Assembly (NCBI GenBank): GCA_009705185.1 | Contig: WLCS01000079.1 | Coordinates: 1-5,398, forward strand | DNA: 5,398 nt | Direction of reading: 5' to 3' | DNA from: Actinomycetota bacterium | GTDB taxonomy: Bacteria; Actinomycetota; Actinomycetes; Nanopelagicales; Nanopelagicaceae | Shown: piece by piece, positions 1 through 5,398 of the stretch | How positions within the stretch are numbered: position 1 is the stretch's first letter | How the letters are laid out: every line of letters starts with the position of its first letter | Translations under genes and position numbers: made by a program | The notes under the pieces: generated by a model | The model's database searches: none | The model's input: the letters and a program-made list of their open reading frames with translations, nothing else | Told to the model about the DNA's origin: nothing

Positions 1-1011
1 CTCTCAAGTGCAATCGCGGCACCTTCTCAGGCAGCAGAGCTTGCTTGTGCGTCAACGAAGACGGCCGCAAAGCCACTAGGAACTCTTAAGGTTGCTGGTC
101 AACTCACGCAGCTGCCAAGCGTGAAGTGGGGAATTGAACAGGGTTGCTTTAAGAAGTACGGACTAGAGATTGAAACCACCGTTGTTGCTACAACTCAGAT
201 CGGTGCAGCAGGACTAGTTGGCGGTTCTTATGATGTTTCGATCACAACACCACTTAATCTTTTCCTAGCTAATGCAAACGAGAATTTCTCTGGAGTAATT
301 GTTGCTCCACGACATGGATACACACCACAGGAATTAACCAGAGCAAAGATTCAGCCGTTTTTCCCAAATGAGCTACTTCTTCAAACAGCACTTATCGTGG
401 GTAAAGGATCTTCGATTCCTGTAGATGGCTGGAAAGATCTTGAAGGCAAGAAAGTTGCTATTCAATCGTTCTTGAGTTCTGATCACGCCGGAACATCAAT
501 TGCAATGACTAAGTTCGGCGCTGACTACAGAAGAGTTGAATTCTTGACTCTTACAAGCCAGCAGATGGGCGATGCTCTAGCTCGCGGAAATATTGATGCA
601 GCTATTGTGAACGACCCATTTGCAACTCAGATTGTTCTCGGCGGCGGAAAAGTAATTGGTTATCCAAATGCTTACTTCGCAGAGCCAGGATCGAAAAATG
701 ATGCAAGCGTTGCAGTGGTCTATGCAAGCCTTTCCTCGATAACAACCGCAAAACGCAAAGCGTTTAAGGCATTCCAGAGCGCAACACTTGAAATCAATAA
801 GTTGCTCAATAACCCTGCAAATGAAGTTTCTTATAGAAAGACAATTCAGGACTTCACTGGTGTCACAGCGGCTGCAGCAGCAAAGGTCAGACTTCCATAC
901 ATGATTGAGCGCAATATTGTGGCGGATGACGTTTCATATATTCCGAAGAAGCTCTTCAAGATTGGCTTTACGAAGAAAAAAATCACAGCGATTCCTGCAA
1001 TCTTCAGATAG
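1..1011 (+). CDS. ABC transporter substrate-binding protein, NMT1/SsuA/TauA-like (5' partial)
   Basis: This is the extracytoplasmic receptor that captures the ligand and delivers it to the permease pair encoded just downstream. The reading frame is open from base 1, so the true start lies outside the window and the GTG at 121 is internal. 336 residues are visible. The first ~20 (LSSAIAAPSQAAELAC) look like the end of a signal peptide with A-x-A cleavage options. The mature domain begins near residue 28 (GTLKVAG) and continues with the family-typical 'EQGCFKKYGLEIE' stretch at about 46-58. Other class features are VGKGSSI (~133-139), DLEGKKVAI (~146-154, entry to the second lobe), and ALARGNIDAAIVNDPFA (~192-208). 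Known relatives bind nitrate, taurine, alkanesulfonates, pyrimidine precursors or aromatic acids, and the ligand here cannot be assigned. Cys16 is preceded by E-L-A, which is not a proper lipobox, so lipoprotein anchoring is doubtful. It lies 18 bases before the first permease. The family call is firm and the ligand is unknown. Confidence 0.9.
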   Translation, partial: LSSAIAAPSQAAELACASTKTAAKPLGTLKVAGQLTQLPSVKWGIEQGCFKKYGLEIETTVVATTQIGAAGLVGGSYDVSITTPLNLFLANANENFSGVIVAPRHGYTPQELTRAKIQPFFPNELLLQTALIVGKGSSIPVDGWKDLEGKKVAIQSFLSSDHAGTSIAMTKFGADYRRVEFLTLTSQQMGDALARGNIDAAIVNDPFATQIVLGGGKVIGYPNAYFAEPGSKNDASVAVVYASLSSITTAKRKAFKAFQSATLEINKLLNNPANEVSYRKTIQDFTGVTAAAAAKVRLPYMIERNIVADDVSYIPKKLFKIGFTKKKITAIPAIFR

Positions 1012-1015
1012 ACCT

Positions 1016-1020
1016 GAAAG
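1016..1020 (+). promoter_or_regulatory. Ribosome binding site of first permease
   Basis: GAAAG lies 9 bases before the ATG at 1030, in the 18-base gap after the binding-protein stop codon. It is a modest Shine-Dalgarno match but supports that ATG as the start. No promoter or terminator fits in this short gap, so the permease is probably transcribed together with the binding protein. Confidence 0.5.
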
Positions 1021-1029
1021 AATCTGCCT

Positions 1030-1782
1030 ATGAAGCAGCTATCAAAAACGCAAAGGCTCGTTGCGATAGCTGTTTTATCCTTCCTTCTGTGGGAACTCGC
1101 TGCACTTGTAGTTCGCAGTAATAGTTTCCCGCATTCGTGGAGCGTCTTAGGCAACTTCGCTTCGCTTATTACCGAAGTGAGTTTCTGGAAAGATTTAACT
1201 CTCACACTCTGGATCTCGCTCTTGGGTTTCCTCATCGGAACTGCATCGGCACTTGCCATTGGTATTTGTATTGGCTTGAGCAGAGATGCAGAGCTTGCAA
1301 GTAGAGCAACTCTGAATTTTGTTCGCGTCATTCCTTCCGTTGTGATGCTTCCTCTATTGATTGCATCGATCGGATCATCTGCGCGAACCGCAGTCATTCT
1401 CTCAGCGTTTGTTGTCACTTTTACTTTTGTCACCTATGTAGTTCGGGGGATAGCTGACACCGAAAAACAATTGATAGAAGCTTCCAAGCTGATGCAACTT
1501 CCACGCATGGTGCAAGTCCTATTTCTCTATCTTCCTTCGACAGTTTCACTTCTTGGTACTGGCATGAGGCTTTGTGCTAGCCGCGCATTTGGAACGGTAG
1601 TTGCAGCAGGAATTGTGGCAGGCACGCCAGGACTTGGCTCTCGTCTCTATCTTGCACAGGCCAATGCCGACACCAATCGTGTTTTCTCTTATGTATTTGT
1701 CATGGGCATTACTGGAGTCCTTATCTATTCCTCTTTCACTATCGTTGAAAAGAGATTGTTTAAGTGGAAAGTTTCTGTATGA
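1030..1782 (+). CDS. ABC transporter permease (SsuC/TauC-type), first of two
   Basis: This 250-residue inner-membrane protein would form half of the importer channel. Its length is normal for the SsuC/TauC/ThiX-type BPD_transp_1 family. Hydrophobic segments are visible at about 10-28, 57-83, 101-115, 118-138, 186-198 and 219-238, consistent with a six-span topology. The cytoplasmic coupling loop that docks on the ATPase is recognisable as EASKLMQ...LYLP at about 150-169. In it the usual EAA is EAS, and the conserved glycine seven residues in is Gln156. The motif VRVIPSVVMLPLL (98-110) corresponds to the R-x-I-P-x-x-x-x-P-L segment of this family. The ATG at 1030 has a GAAAG ribosome site and places the first span at the expected distance. 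The stop overlaps the next gene's start by 4 bases (ATGA), so the two permeases are probably made in step and pair as a heterodimer. Confidence 0.9.
   Translation: MKQLSKTQRLVAIAVLSFLLWELAALVVRSNSFPHSWSVLGNFASLITEVSFWKDLTLTLWISLLGFLIGTASALAIGICIGLSRDAELASRATLNFVRVIPSVVMLPLLIASIGSSARTAVILSAFVVTFTFVTYVVRGIADTEKQLIEASKLMQLPRMVQVLFLYLPSTVSLLGTGMRLCASRAFGTVVAAGIVAGTPGLGSRLYLAQANADTNRVFSYVFVMGITGVLIYSSFTIVEKRLFKWKVSV
1766..1771 (+). promoter_or_regulatory. Ribosome binding site deciding the second permease start
   Basis: GGAAAG sits 7 bases before the ATG at 1779, inside the end of the first permease gene. An in-frame GTG at 1764 would give five extra residues, but it lies immediately upstream of and partly within this site and has no comparable site of its own. 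The ATG also makes the ATGA overlap seen at other junctions of the operon. The ATG at 1779 is therefore preferred. Confidence 0.6.
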
Positions 1783-2546
1783 AGCGCGCACTTACATTGA
1801 TCGTGAAATTCACGTGGTTTCCAATTCTCTTTGTTTCACTCTGGGAAGTAACCACGCGAATAGCAGCAAACCCATTCTTTCCTGCGCCTTCTAAGATTGT
1901 TGCAGCGACAGGGGATGTGTACACAAAAGAGTGGCTATCGCAATCGCTCGTAACAAGTCTCTTCACCCTTTTTGCTGGCTATCTCATTGGATCGATTGCA
2001 GGATTAATTCTGGGAGCGATATTGGGTTCGTATCAGATGCTTCGCGAAATTTTTACACCCATCACAAATTTCATTAGAAGCATTCCAAGTGCGGCAAAAG
2101 TTCCAGTAATTATTGCTCTCTTTGGAATCGGGCTTTCTTCACGTGTAACAACAGTTGCGGTTGCAGTACTTTTCCCAGTCTTGCTCACAACCTTAAGAGC
2201 AGTTGCAAATACAGATCCAAACATGCTCGATTATTCGAAGCTAGCGCGCTTTGGATATTTCAGATCACTATTTCAAGTTCGCATTCCGGCAGCCACCGGT
2301 GAAATCTTGGCTGGCCTACAAGCTTCAATTCAAATCGCAGTTCTTGTCATGGTCATCAGCGAAATGATTGGTTCAGGCAAAGGGTTGGGCGCTTTTGTTA
2401 TCAGAGCGCAATCGACATATATGATTACCGATATGTGGGTCGGAATTCTGACTCTCGGCATTATCGGTTTACTTCTCACTGAAGGATTCCGCTTACTCGA
2501 GCGCAAGGTTGCACCTTGGTACTTCACATCGAAGGGATTACAGTGA
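1779..2546 (+). CDS. ABC transporter permease (SsuC/TauC-type), second of two
   Basis: This 255-residue inner-membrane permease is of the same family as the preceding gene but clearly different in sequence, so the two likely form a heterodimeric channel. Hydrophobic spans are visible at about 7-24, 60-84, 107-119, 122-142, 183-197 and 219-235. IRSIPSAAKVPVIIALFGIG (99-118) is a strong match in layout to the family segment R-x-I-P-x-x-x-x-P-x-x-x-x-x-F-G-I-G. WEVTTRIAANPFFPAPSKI near the N-terminus is also typical of SsuC/TauC-like proteins. The coupling loop at about 151-170 is unusual. Where the family has EAA and a glycine, this protein has DYS and Arg157, although the closing I-P (169-170) is kept. 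The start at ATG 1779 overlaps the upstream stop by 4 bases, and its own stop overlaps the ATPase start (GTGA). The family call is firm. Confidence 0.9.
   Translation: MKRALTLIVKFTWFPILFVSLWEVTTRIAANPFFPAPSKIVAATGDVYTKEWLSQSLVTSLFTLFAGYLIGSIAGLILGAILGSYQMLREIFTPITNFIRSIPSAAKVPVIIALFGIGLSSRVTTVAVAVLFPVLLTTLRAVANTDPNMLDYSKLARFGYFRSLFQVRIPAATGEILAGLQASIQIAVLVMVISEMIGSGKGLGAFVIRAQSTYMITDMWVGILTLGIIGLLLTEGFRLLERKVAPWYFTSKGLQ
2531..2536 (+). promoter_or_regulatory. Ribosome binding site deciding the ATPase start
   Basis: GAAGGG is the best Shine-Dalgarno-like sequence among the operon junctions and lies 6 bases before the GTG at 2543. An alternative in-frame TTG at 2516 has a weaker AAGG (2505-2508) and would overlap the permease by 31 bases. 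The GTG gives the same 4-base overlap as the flanking junctions and is preferred. Confidence 0.6.
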
Positions 2547-3325
2547 AATCAGATCAAGACTCAGGACTTAATCTGGTTGTAAAAAACCTTGGTGTTTCAT
2601 ACATTCGAAAGAACTCCAACACATCGGTGATTGAAAACCTCTCCTTTGATGTAAACCCCGGCGAAGTTGTCGCAATTTGTGGTTTATCTGGAATCGGAAA
2701 ATCCACGCTGGTACGAACAATTGCAGGCTTAGTCAGGCCATCACAGGGCGAAGTTTTGATTGACTCACAAGTGATCAATGGGCCTATTGAGAGCTTAGGT
2801 TTTGTTACTCAGGATTATTCTCGTTCATTATTCCCATGGCTTACAGTAGAAAAAAATATTGCACTTCCCTTTAAAGGTAAAGATATTTCAGCATCAGAAC
2901 GCAAGAGCCGAGTCCAGGCAGCGATTGAAGAAGTGGGGCTCACAGAATCTGCACGCCTCTTTCCATGGCAATTATCTGGCGGCATGCAACAACGTGTTGC
3001 TATTGCCCGCGCATTGGTAATGAAACCAAAGTTTTTAATCCTAGACGAACCTTTCGCATCAGTTGATGTCTATGTGCGCCTTGATCTTGAAGATTTAGTT
3101 TCCAACCTTGTGCATAGCCATGGAACAACAACTTTGCTGGTAACTCATGATGTGGACGAAGCAATTTATATGGCCGATCGAGTCCTGGTATTAAGTGGTT
3201 CTCCTGCCCAACTCAGTTTGGATTTATCAGTCAATCTCAAGCGACCACGAGTGCAGATGCAGACGCGTTCTGATGCAACTTTCCTTACTTTAAGAGATCA
3301 ACTTCATGCGAGTATCCGTTCATGA
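2543..3325 (+). CDS. ABC transporter ATP-binding protein (SsuB/TauB-type)
   Basis: This is the cytoplasmic ATPase that powers import. It is 260 residues long, the usual length for SsuB/TauB/NrtD-like proteins, and all nucleotide-binding motifs look intact. These are Walker A GLSGIGKST (47-55), Q-loop Gln90 in FVTQD, signature LSGGMQQR (144-151), Walker B FLILDEP (164-170) with catalytic Glu169, D-loop ASVD (172-175), and the switch His202 in VTHDVDEA. The segment LFPWLTVEKNIALP (97-110) is characteristic of this importer subfamily. There is only one ATPase gene, so a homodimer would serve the two different permeases. Translation probably starts at GTG 2543, coupled to the permease stop. The stop codon overlaps the ligase ATG by 4 bases. 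An active ATPase is a firm call, and its partnership with the adjacent permeases is a strong inference from gene order. Confidence 0.93.
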   Translation: MKSDQDSGLNLVVKNLGVSYIRKNSNTSVIENLSFDVNPGEVVAICGLSGIGKSTLVRTIAGLVRPSQGEVLIDSQVINGPIESLGFVTQDYSRSLFPWLTVEKNIALPFKGKDISASERKSRVQAAIEEVGLTESARLFPWQLSGGMQQRVAIARALVMKPKFLILDEPFASVDVYVRLDLEDLVSNLVHSHGTTTLLVTHDVDEAIYMADRVLVLSGSPAQLSLDLSVNLKRPRVQMQTRSDATFLTLRDQLHASIRS

Positions 3326-4770
3326 GTATTCGTGATTTCGATTTCATTCGCGAGAAAGCTCAGACTCATGGAAAAGAGCTAGCTTTTGTCGATGAGGCTC
3401 ACGAAGTTTCTTTCCGCGAGCTAGATCTGTACACAAGAAAAATTGCTCATTACTTACACAGTAAAGGCCTGAAACCTGGTCAATTGGTAGCGACACTTTT
3501 ACCCACTTATCTTGATTACCACTTCACTTTCGCACTTCAACGCCTTGGAATTACGACAATGTCGAAGAATAATTTCAGCAACTTCAGTCCCGAAGCGACC
3601 CCTGATTGGTTAATTACAATCAAGGCACATTCAAACTTTCCAACTGAAAAAACAATGCTGCTCGATGCAGAAATCTTGACCGGCATCAATGATGGACCAG
3701 AGGATGGTGAAGTTCCGGGCTATGCAAATCCTTCAGATTTGGCACGCCTGGCATCGACAAGCGGTACAACTGGTCGCATTAAATACATTTCTATCAGCGC
3801 CGAAGATCTTGATGATTTAGCCGTCCGAAAGAGCTCTTACGATCTAGCAGGTCTTGATCATGTACTTTCCATGTACCCATTTGGTTCTGGTCAAACCTAC
3901 GGCCTTGCTCTCAAAAATCTACTTGCCGGAAAAACTTATTACAGCTGTTTCTTCACTGATCATCGCCTTGCGAAAATGTTACGTACTTATCCAATCCGCA
4001 CCTTAATTGGTTCACCAGCACAAATTGCCGCATTTCTAGATGTGCAAACCCAAACTGGTACTCAACTTCCAATTCTCAAGACAATCATCATGGGAGGGAG
4101 CCCACCTTCCCAACCTTTGATTAATCGCATCAAGGCACAACTTGATTGCCAGATCTATAATGCATACGGATCTTCAGAAGCCGGAAACATTTCTATTGAA
4201 GAAATTACAAGTCACGCGGACGGCTTACATTATGCAGGCACGATTATGCATTCAGATGTCACTTTGCAAATCGTTGATGAAAACGATGCACCTGTACCAG
4301 CTGGTGAAGTTGGCATCGTGCGGTACCGCCGCCCTGAGATGGCAACGTCGTATTACAAAAATCCTGCAGCGGCCACGGAATTTTTCAAAGACGGATTCTT
4401 CTATCCGGGAGATTTGGGATACCTCGATTCCGAAGGCCGACTAGTTCTTCAAGGTCGCATCAATGAAGTAATTAATCTTGGGGGAGTGAAGATGAACCCA
4501 GAAGTCATCGACAAACTTGCGCTTGCCCAGTTAGGAGTCGTTGATTGCGCAACATTTGCAATCCCTGGACCAACAGGAGTTGAACAGCTAGCACTTGCTC
4601 TTGTTACCGATAACGATTTCATCCCAGAGCACTTCGAAAAGGCCATGGCCAAGAAATCCCCATTCCCAATCGCCGCGGTCTTAACAATGTCCTCAATCGC
4701 CCGCAATGAGAATGGCAAGATCATGAGAACTGTTCTAACTCAGCAATATCTCAGCCAAATCCGCCCCTAG
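3322..4770 (+). CDS. Adenylate-forming acid ligase (acyl-CoA synthetase-like, substrate unknown)
   Basis: This enzyme is a member of the AMP-binding (ANL) superfamily. It would activate a carboxylic acid with ATP to an acyl-adenylate and most likely transfer it to CoA. It is 482 residues long, somewhat short for the family (usually about 500-550), with a compact stretch between about 75 and 145. Core motifs are present in order: phosphate loop STSGTTGRIK (145-154), NAYGSSE (280-286, adenine and Mg region), YPGD with Asp364 (ribose binding), GRINEVINLGGVK (378-390, hinge and C-domain turn), and NENGKIMR with Lys466, the expected catalytic lysine. The phosphate loop departs from the common TSGTTGxPKG form, with Ile and Tyr where Pro and the last Gly usually sit. 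No carrier-protein or condensation domain is fused, which argues against a multidomain peptide synthetase. The gene starts inside the ATPase stop (ATGA) with only a weak ribosome site (GCGAG at 3308-3312), so translation probably depends on coupling. The context suggests it acts on the imported ligand. The substrate cannot be told from sequence alone. Confidence 0.88.
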   Translation: MSIRDFDFIREKAQTHGKELAFVDEAHEVSFRELDLYTRKIAHYLHSKGLKPGQLVATLLPTYLDYHFTFALQRLGITTMSKNNFSNFSPEATPDWLITIKAHSNFPTEKTMLLDAEILTGINDGPEDGEVPGYANPSDLARLASTSGTTGRIKYISISAEDLDDLAVRKSSYDLAGLDHVLSMYPFGSGQTYGLALKNLLAGKTYYSCFFTDHRLAKMLRTYPIRTLIGSPAQIAAFLDVQTQTGTQLPILKTIIMGGSPPSQPLINRIKAQLDCQIYNAYGSSEAGNISIEEITSHADGLHYAGTIMHSDVTLQIVDENDAPVPAGEVGIVRYRRPEMATSYYKNPAAATEFFKDGFFYPGDLGYLDSEGRLVLQGRINEVINLGGVKMNPEVIDKLALAQLGVVDCATFAIPGPTGVEQLALALVTDNDFIPEHFEKAMAKKSPFPIAAVLTMSSIARNENGKIMRTVLTQQYLSQIRP

Positions 4771-4784
4771 GGACACCCATAGGG
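4765..4784 (+). terminator. Hairpin at the ligase stop, possible terminator
   Basis: CCCTAGGG (4765-4772) and CCCATAGGG (4776-4784) can pair into an eight-base-pair stem with a three-base ACA loop and one bulged A at 4779. The stem includes the ligase TAG stop codon. It is G+C-rich and sits exactly at the operon's end, but an A/G-rich stretch follows it instead of a T-run. It would therefore be an atypical intrinsic terminator, or simply a structured 3' end. Confidence 0.3.
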
Positions 4785-4787
4785 AAG

Positions 4788-4816
4788 TGGAAAAAGGATT
4801 CGCCTTTCGTTAGAAT
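4788..4816 (+). promoter_or_regulatory. Candidate promoter of the secreted-protein gene, leaderless type
   Basis: A TAGAAT -10 box (4811-4816, fitting the actinobacterial TAnnnT form) lies 17 bases after TGGAAA (4788-4793), which matches 4 of 6 positions of TTGACA. The -10 box ends 6 bases before the ATG at 4823, so transcription would begin at or next to the A of the start codon. No Shine-Dalgarno sequence is found at normal spacing, which agrees with leaderless translation, a common mode in actinobacteria. Confidence 0.55.
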
Positions 4817-4822
4817 CCCGGA

Positions 4823-5398
4823 ATGTCATTAAACCTGAACCCAGAGTCCACTCCTTCTAAAAAGGGCAAGAACTACAAGAAAGCACTTCGCGTTGGTGGC
4901 GTTGTAAGCCTTGTCGGTCTTGGATCAACATTTGCAGCCAACATCTCACTCAACCAAGGCGACAATGTTGAGTTCGGTCAAGGTGTTGCACAAACTGCTG
5001 CGTGCGATGAAGACGGATTCTCAATTACTCCGGTTTCAAGTTATGACAATGGACGCTCAATCTTCCGCCTTGATCGCGTTCAAGTTTCAGGACTTAACCT
5101 CACTCCTGTCGGAACTGGTTACTCTGCTGATGGTTACGGTTCTCAGTCAGATGCAATCAGCGCTCACCCAGGTCAGTACTACGACACCAACGTAAACTCA
5201 TGGAAGCGCACCTGCGATGGAGTTGTTCTCGATTTCAGGGCCTATACAGATGATCAAAATTACTGGAGCTACACCAAAGATGGCTATAACAGTGGTAGCC
5301 AGACAACTTCATCACCTGTCATGTGGGCACAGTGGAATGGTGGCGCCAATAATACAAATCGAGCAAATTCTGGTTTTGCGGTAATTTTCGATACTGCC
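4823..5398 (+). CDS. Secreted or surface protein of unknown function (3' partial)
   Basis: The frame from ATG 4823 stays open to the window end, giving 192 visible residues. The N-terminus is polar with a lysine cluster (K13, K14, K16, K19, K20, R23), followed by a hydrophobic stretch at about 24-39 ending STFAAN. This is a signal peptide or N-terminal anchor, with likely cleavage near Ala38/Ala39. The mature part opens with ISLNQGDNVEFGQGVAQTAAC and is rich in Gly, Ser, Asn, Asp, Thr and aromatic residues with few charges, as in extracellular beta-rich proteins. Two cysteines, Cys61 and Cys131, flank the segment containing FRLDRVQVSGLNL and could form a disulfide. The 'AANISLN...VEFGQGV...ACD' opening resembles a secreted family I recall from acI freshwater actinobacteria, but I cannot verify this here. 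It lacks the Gly-x4-Glu site of type IV pilins. It has its own promoter and is probably separate from the transporter operon. No enzymatic motif was seen and the function is unknown. Confidence 0.82.
   Translation, partial: MSLNLNPESTPSKKGKNYKKALRVGGVVSLVGLGSTFAANISLNQGDNVEFGQGVAQTAACDEDGFSITPVSSYDNGRSIFRLDRVQVSGLNLTPVGTGYSADGYGSQSDAISAHPGQYYDTNVNSWKRTCDGVVLDFRAYTDDQNYWSYTKDGYNSGSQTTSSPVMWAQWNGGANNTNRANSGFAVIFDTA

Noticed and set aside
37..48. A lipoprotein signal at E-L-A-C
   Set aside because: The -3 position is Glu, which does not fit the lipobox, so lipid attachment is not called.
121..123. GTG as start of the binding protein
   Set aside because: The frame is open upstream to base 1 and encodes the first strand of the mature domain (GTLKVAG) plus a signal-peptide tail. 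The GTG encodes an internal valine.
846..1433. A 195-codon open frame on the minus strand across the binding protein and first permease
   Set aside because: It lies opposite two well-supported family genes, and its translation is Lys/Ser/Thr/Ala-rich with no recognisable domain. It is a shadow of their codon use.
4142..4444. A 100-codon plus-strand frame inside the ligase gene
   Set aside because: It overlaps the conserved NAYGSSE to YPGD part of the ligase, which is clearly the coding frame, and has no recognisable domain of its own.
1..4770. Assignment to taurine, sulfonate, nitrate or thiamine-precursor uptake
   Set aside because: No dioxygenase, monooxygenase, nitrate reductase or thiamine gene and no riboswitch is visible. 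The family alone does not set the ligand.
4793..4807. AAAGG/CCTTT hairpin as an intrinsic terminator
   Set aside because: The stem has only five pairs, is mostly A-T and is followed by CGTT instead of a T-run. It also sits within the promoter spacer of the next gene, so it is not annotated as a feature.
4911..5195. A 94-codon open frame on the plus strand near the end
   Set aside because: It is shifted by one base from the frame starting at 4823. That frame has a signal peptide and stays open to the window edge. The shadow has no start context or protein-like composition.

Overview
The window looks like part of a chromosome from a small-genome actinobacterium with moderate G+C, most like the freshwater acI / Nanopelagicales group ('Ca. 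Planktophila' and relatives). This is an inference. It rests on the moderate base composition, the very tight gene packing, and the last gene, whose secreted protein resembles a family I recall from acI genomes. No rRNA or other taxonomic marker is present. All five complete or partial operon genes and the last gene lie on the + strand.

Bases 1-4770 hold one compact operon. In order it has: a 5'-truncated periplasmic-type substrate-binding protein of the NMT1/SsuA/TauA class (1-1011); two different ABC permeases (1030-1782 and 1779-2546); an ABC ATPase (2543-3325); and an adenylate-forming acid ligase (3322-4770). The last three junctions are 4-base stop/start overlaps (ATGA, GTGA, ATGA), so translation is probably coupled from the first permease to the ligase. 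The first four genes form a complete importer of the nitrate/taurine/sulfonate/pyrimidine-precursor type. The ligase has the core motifs of acyl-CoA synthetases and related enzymes. The simplest reading is that the importer brings in an organic acid, which the ligase then activates with ATP, to acyl-AMP and probably to acyl-CoA. The substrate cannot be read from the sequence.

Bases 4771-4822 are a short intergenic gap. It contains a hairpin that begins at the ligase stop codon and a good-looking promoter whose -10 box ends only 6 bases before the next ATG. This arrangement suggests a leaderless transcript.

Bases 4823-5398 are the 5' part of a separate gene for a secreted protein with an N-terminal signal or anchor segment. 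It stays open to the window edge and is not obviously related in function to the transporter operon.

No tRNA, rRNA, CRISPR array, insertion sequence or large repeat was seen. The most noteworthy point is the fixed pairing of a two-permease ABC importer with a translationally coupled acid ligase of unknown substrate.
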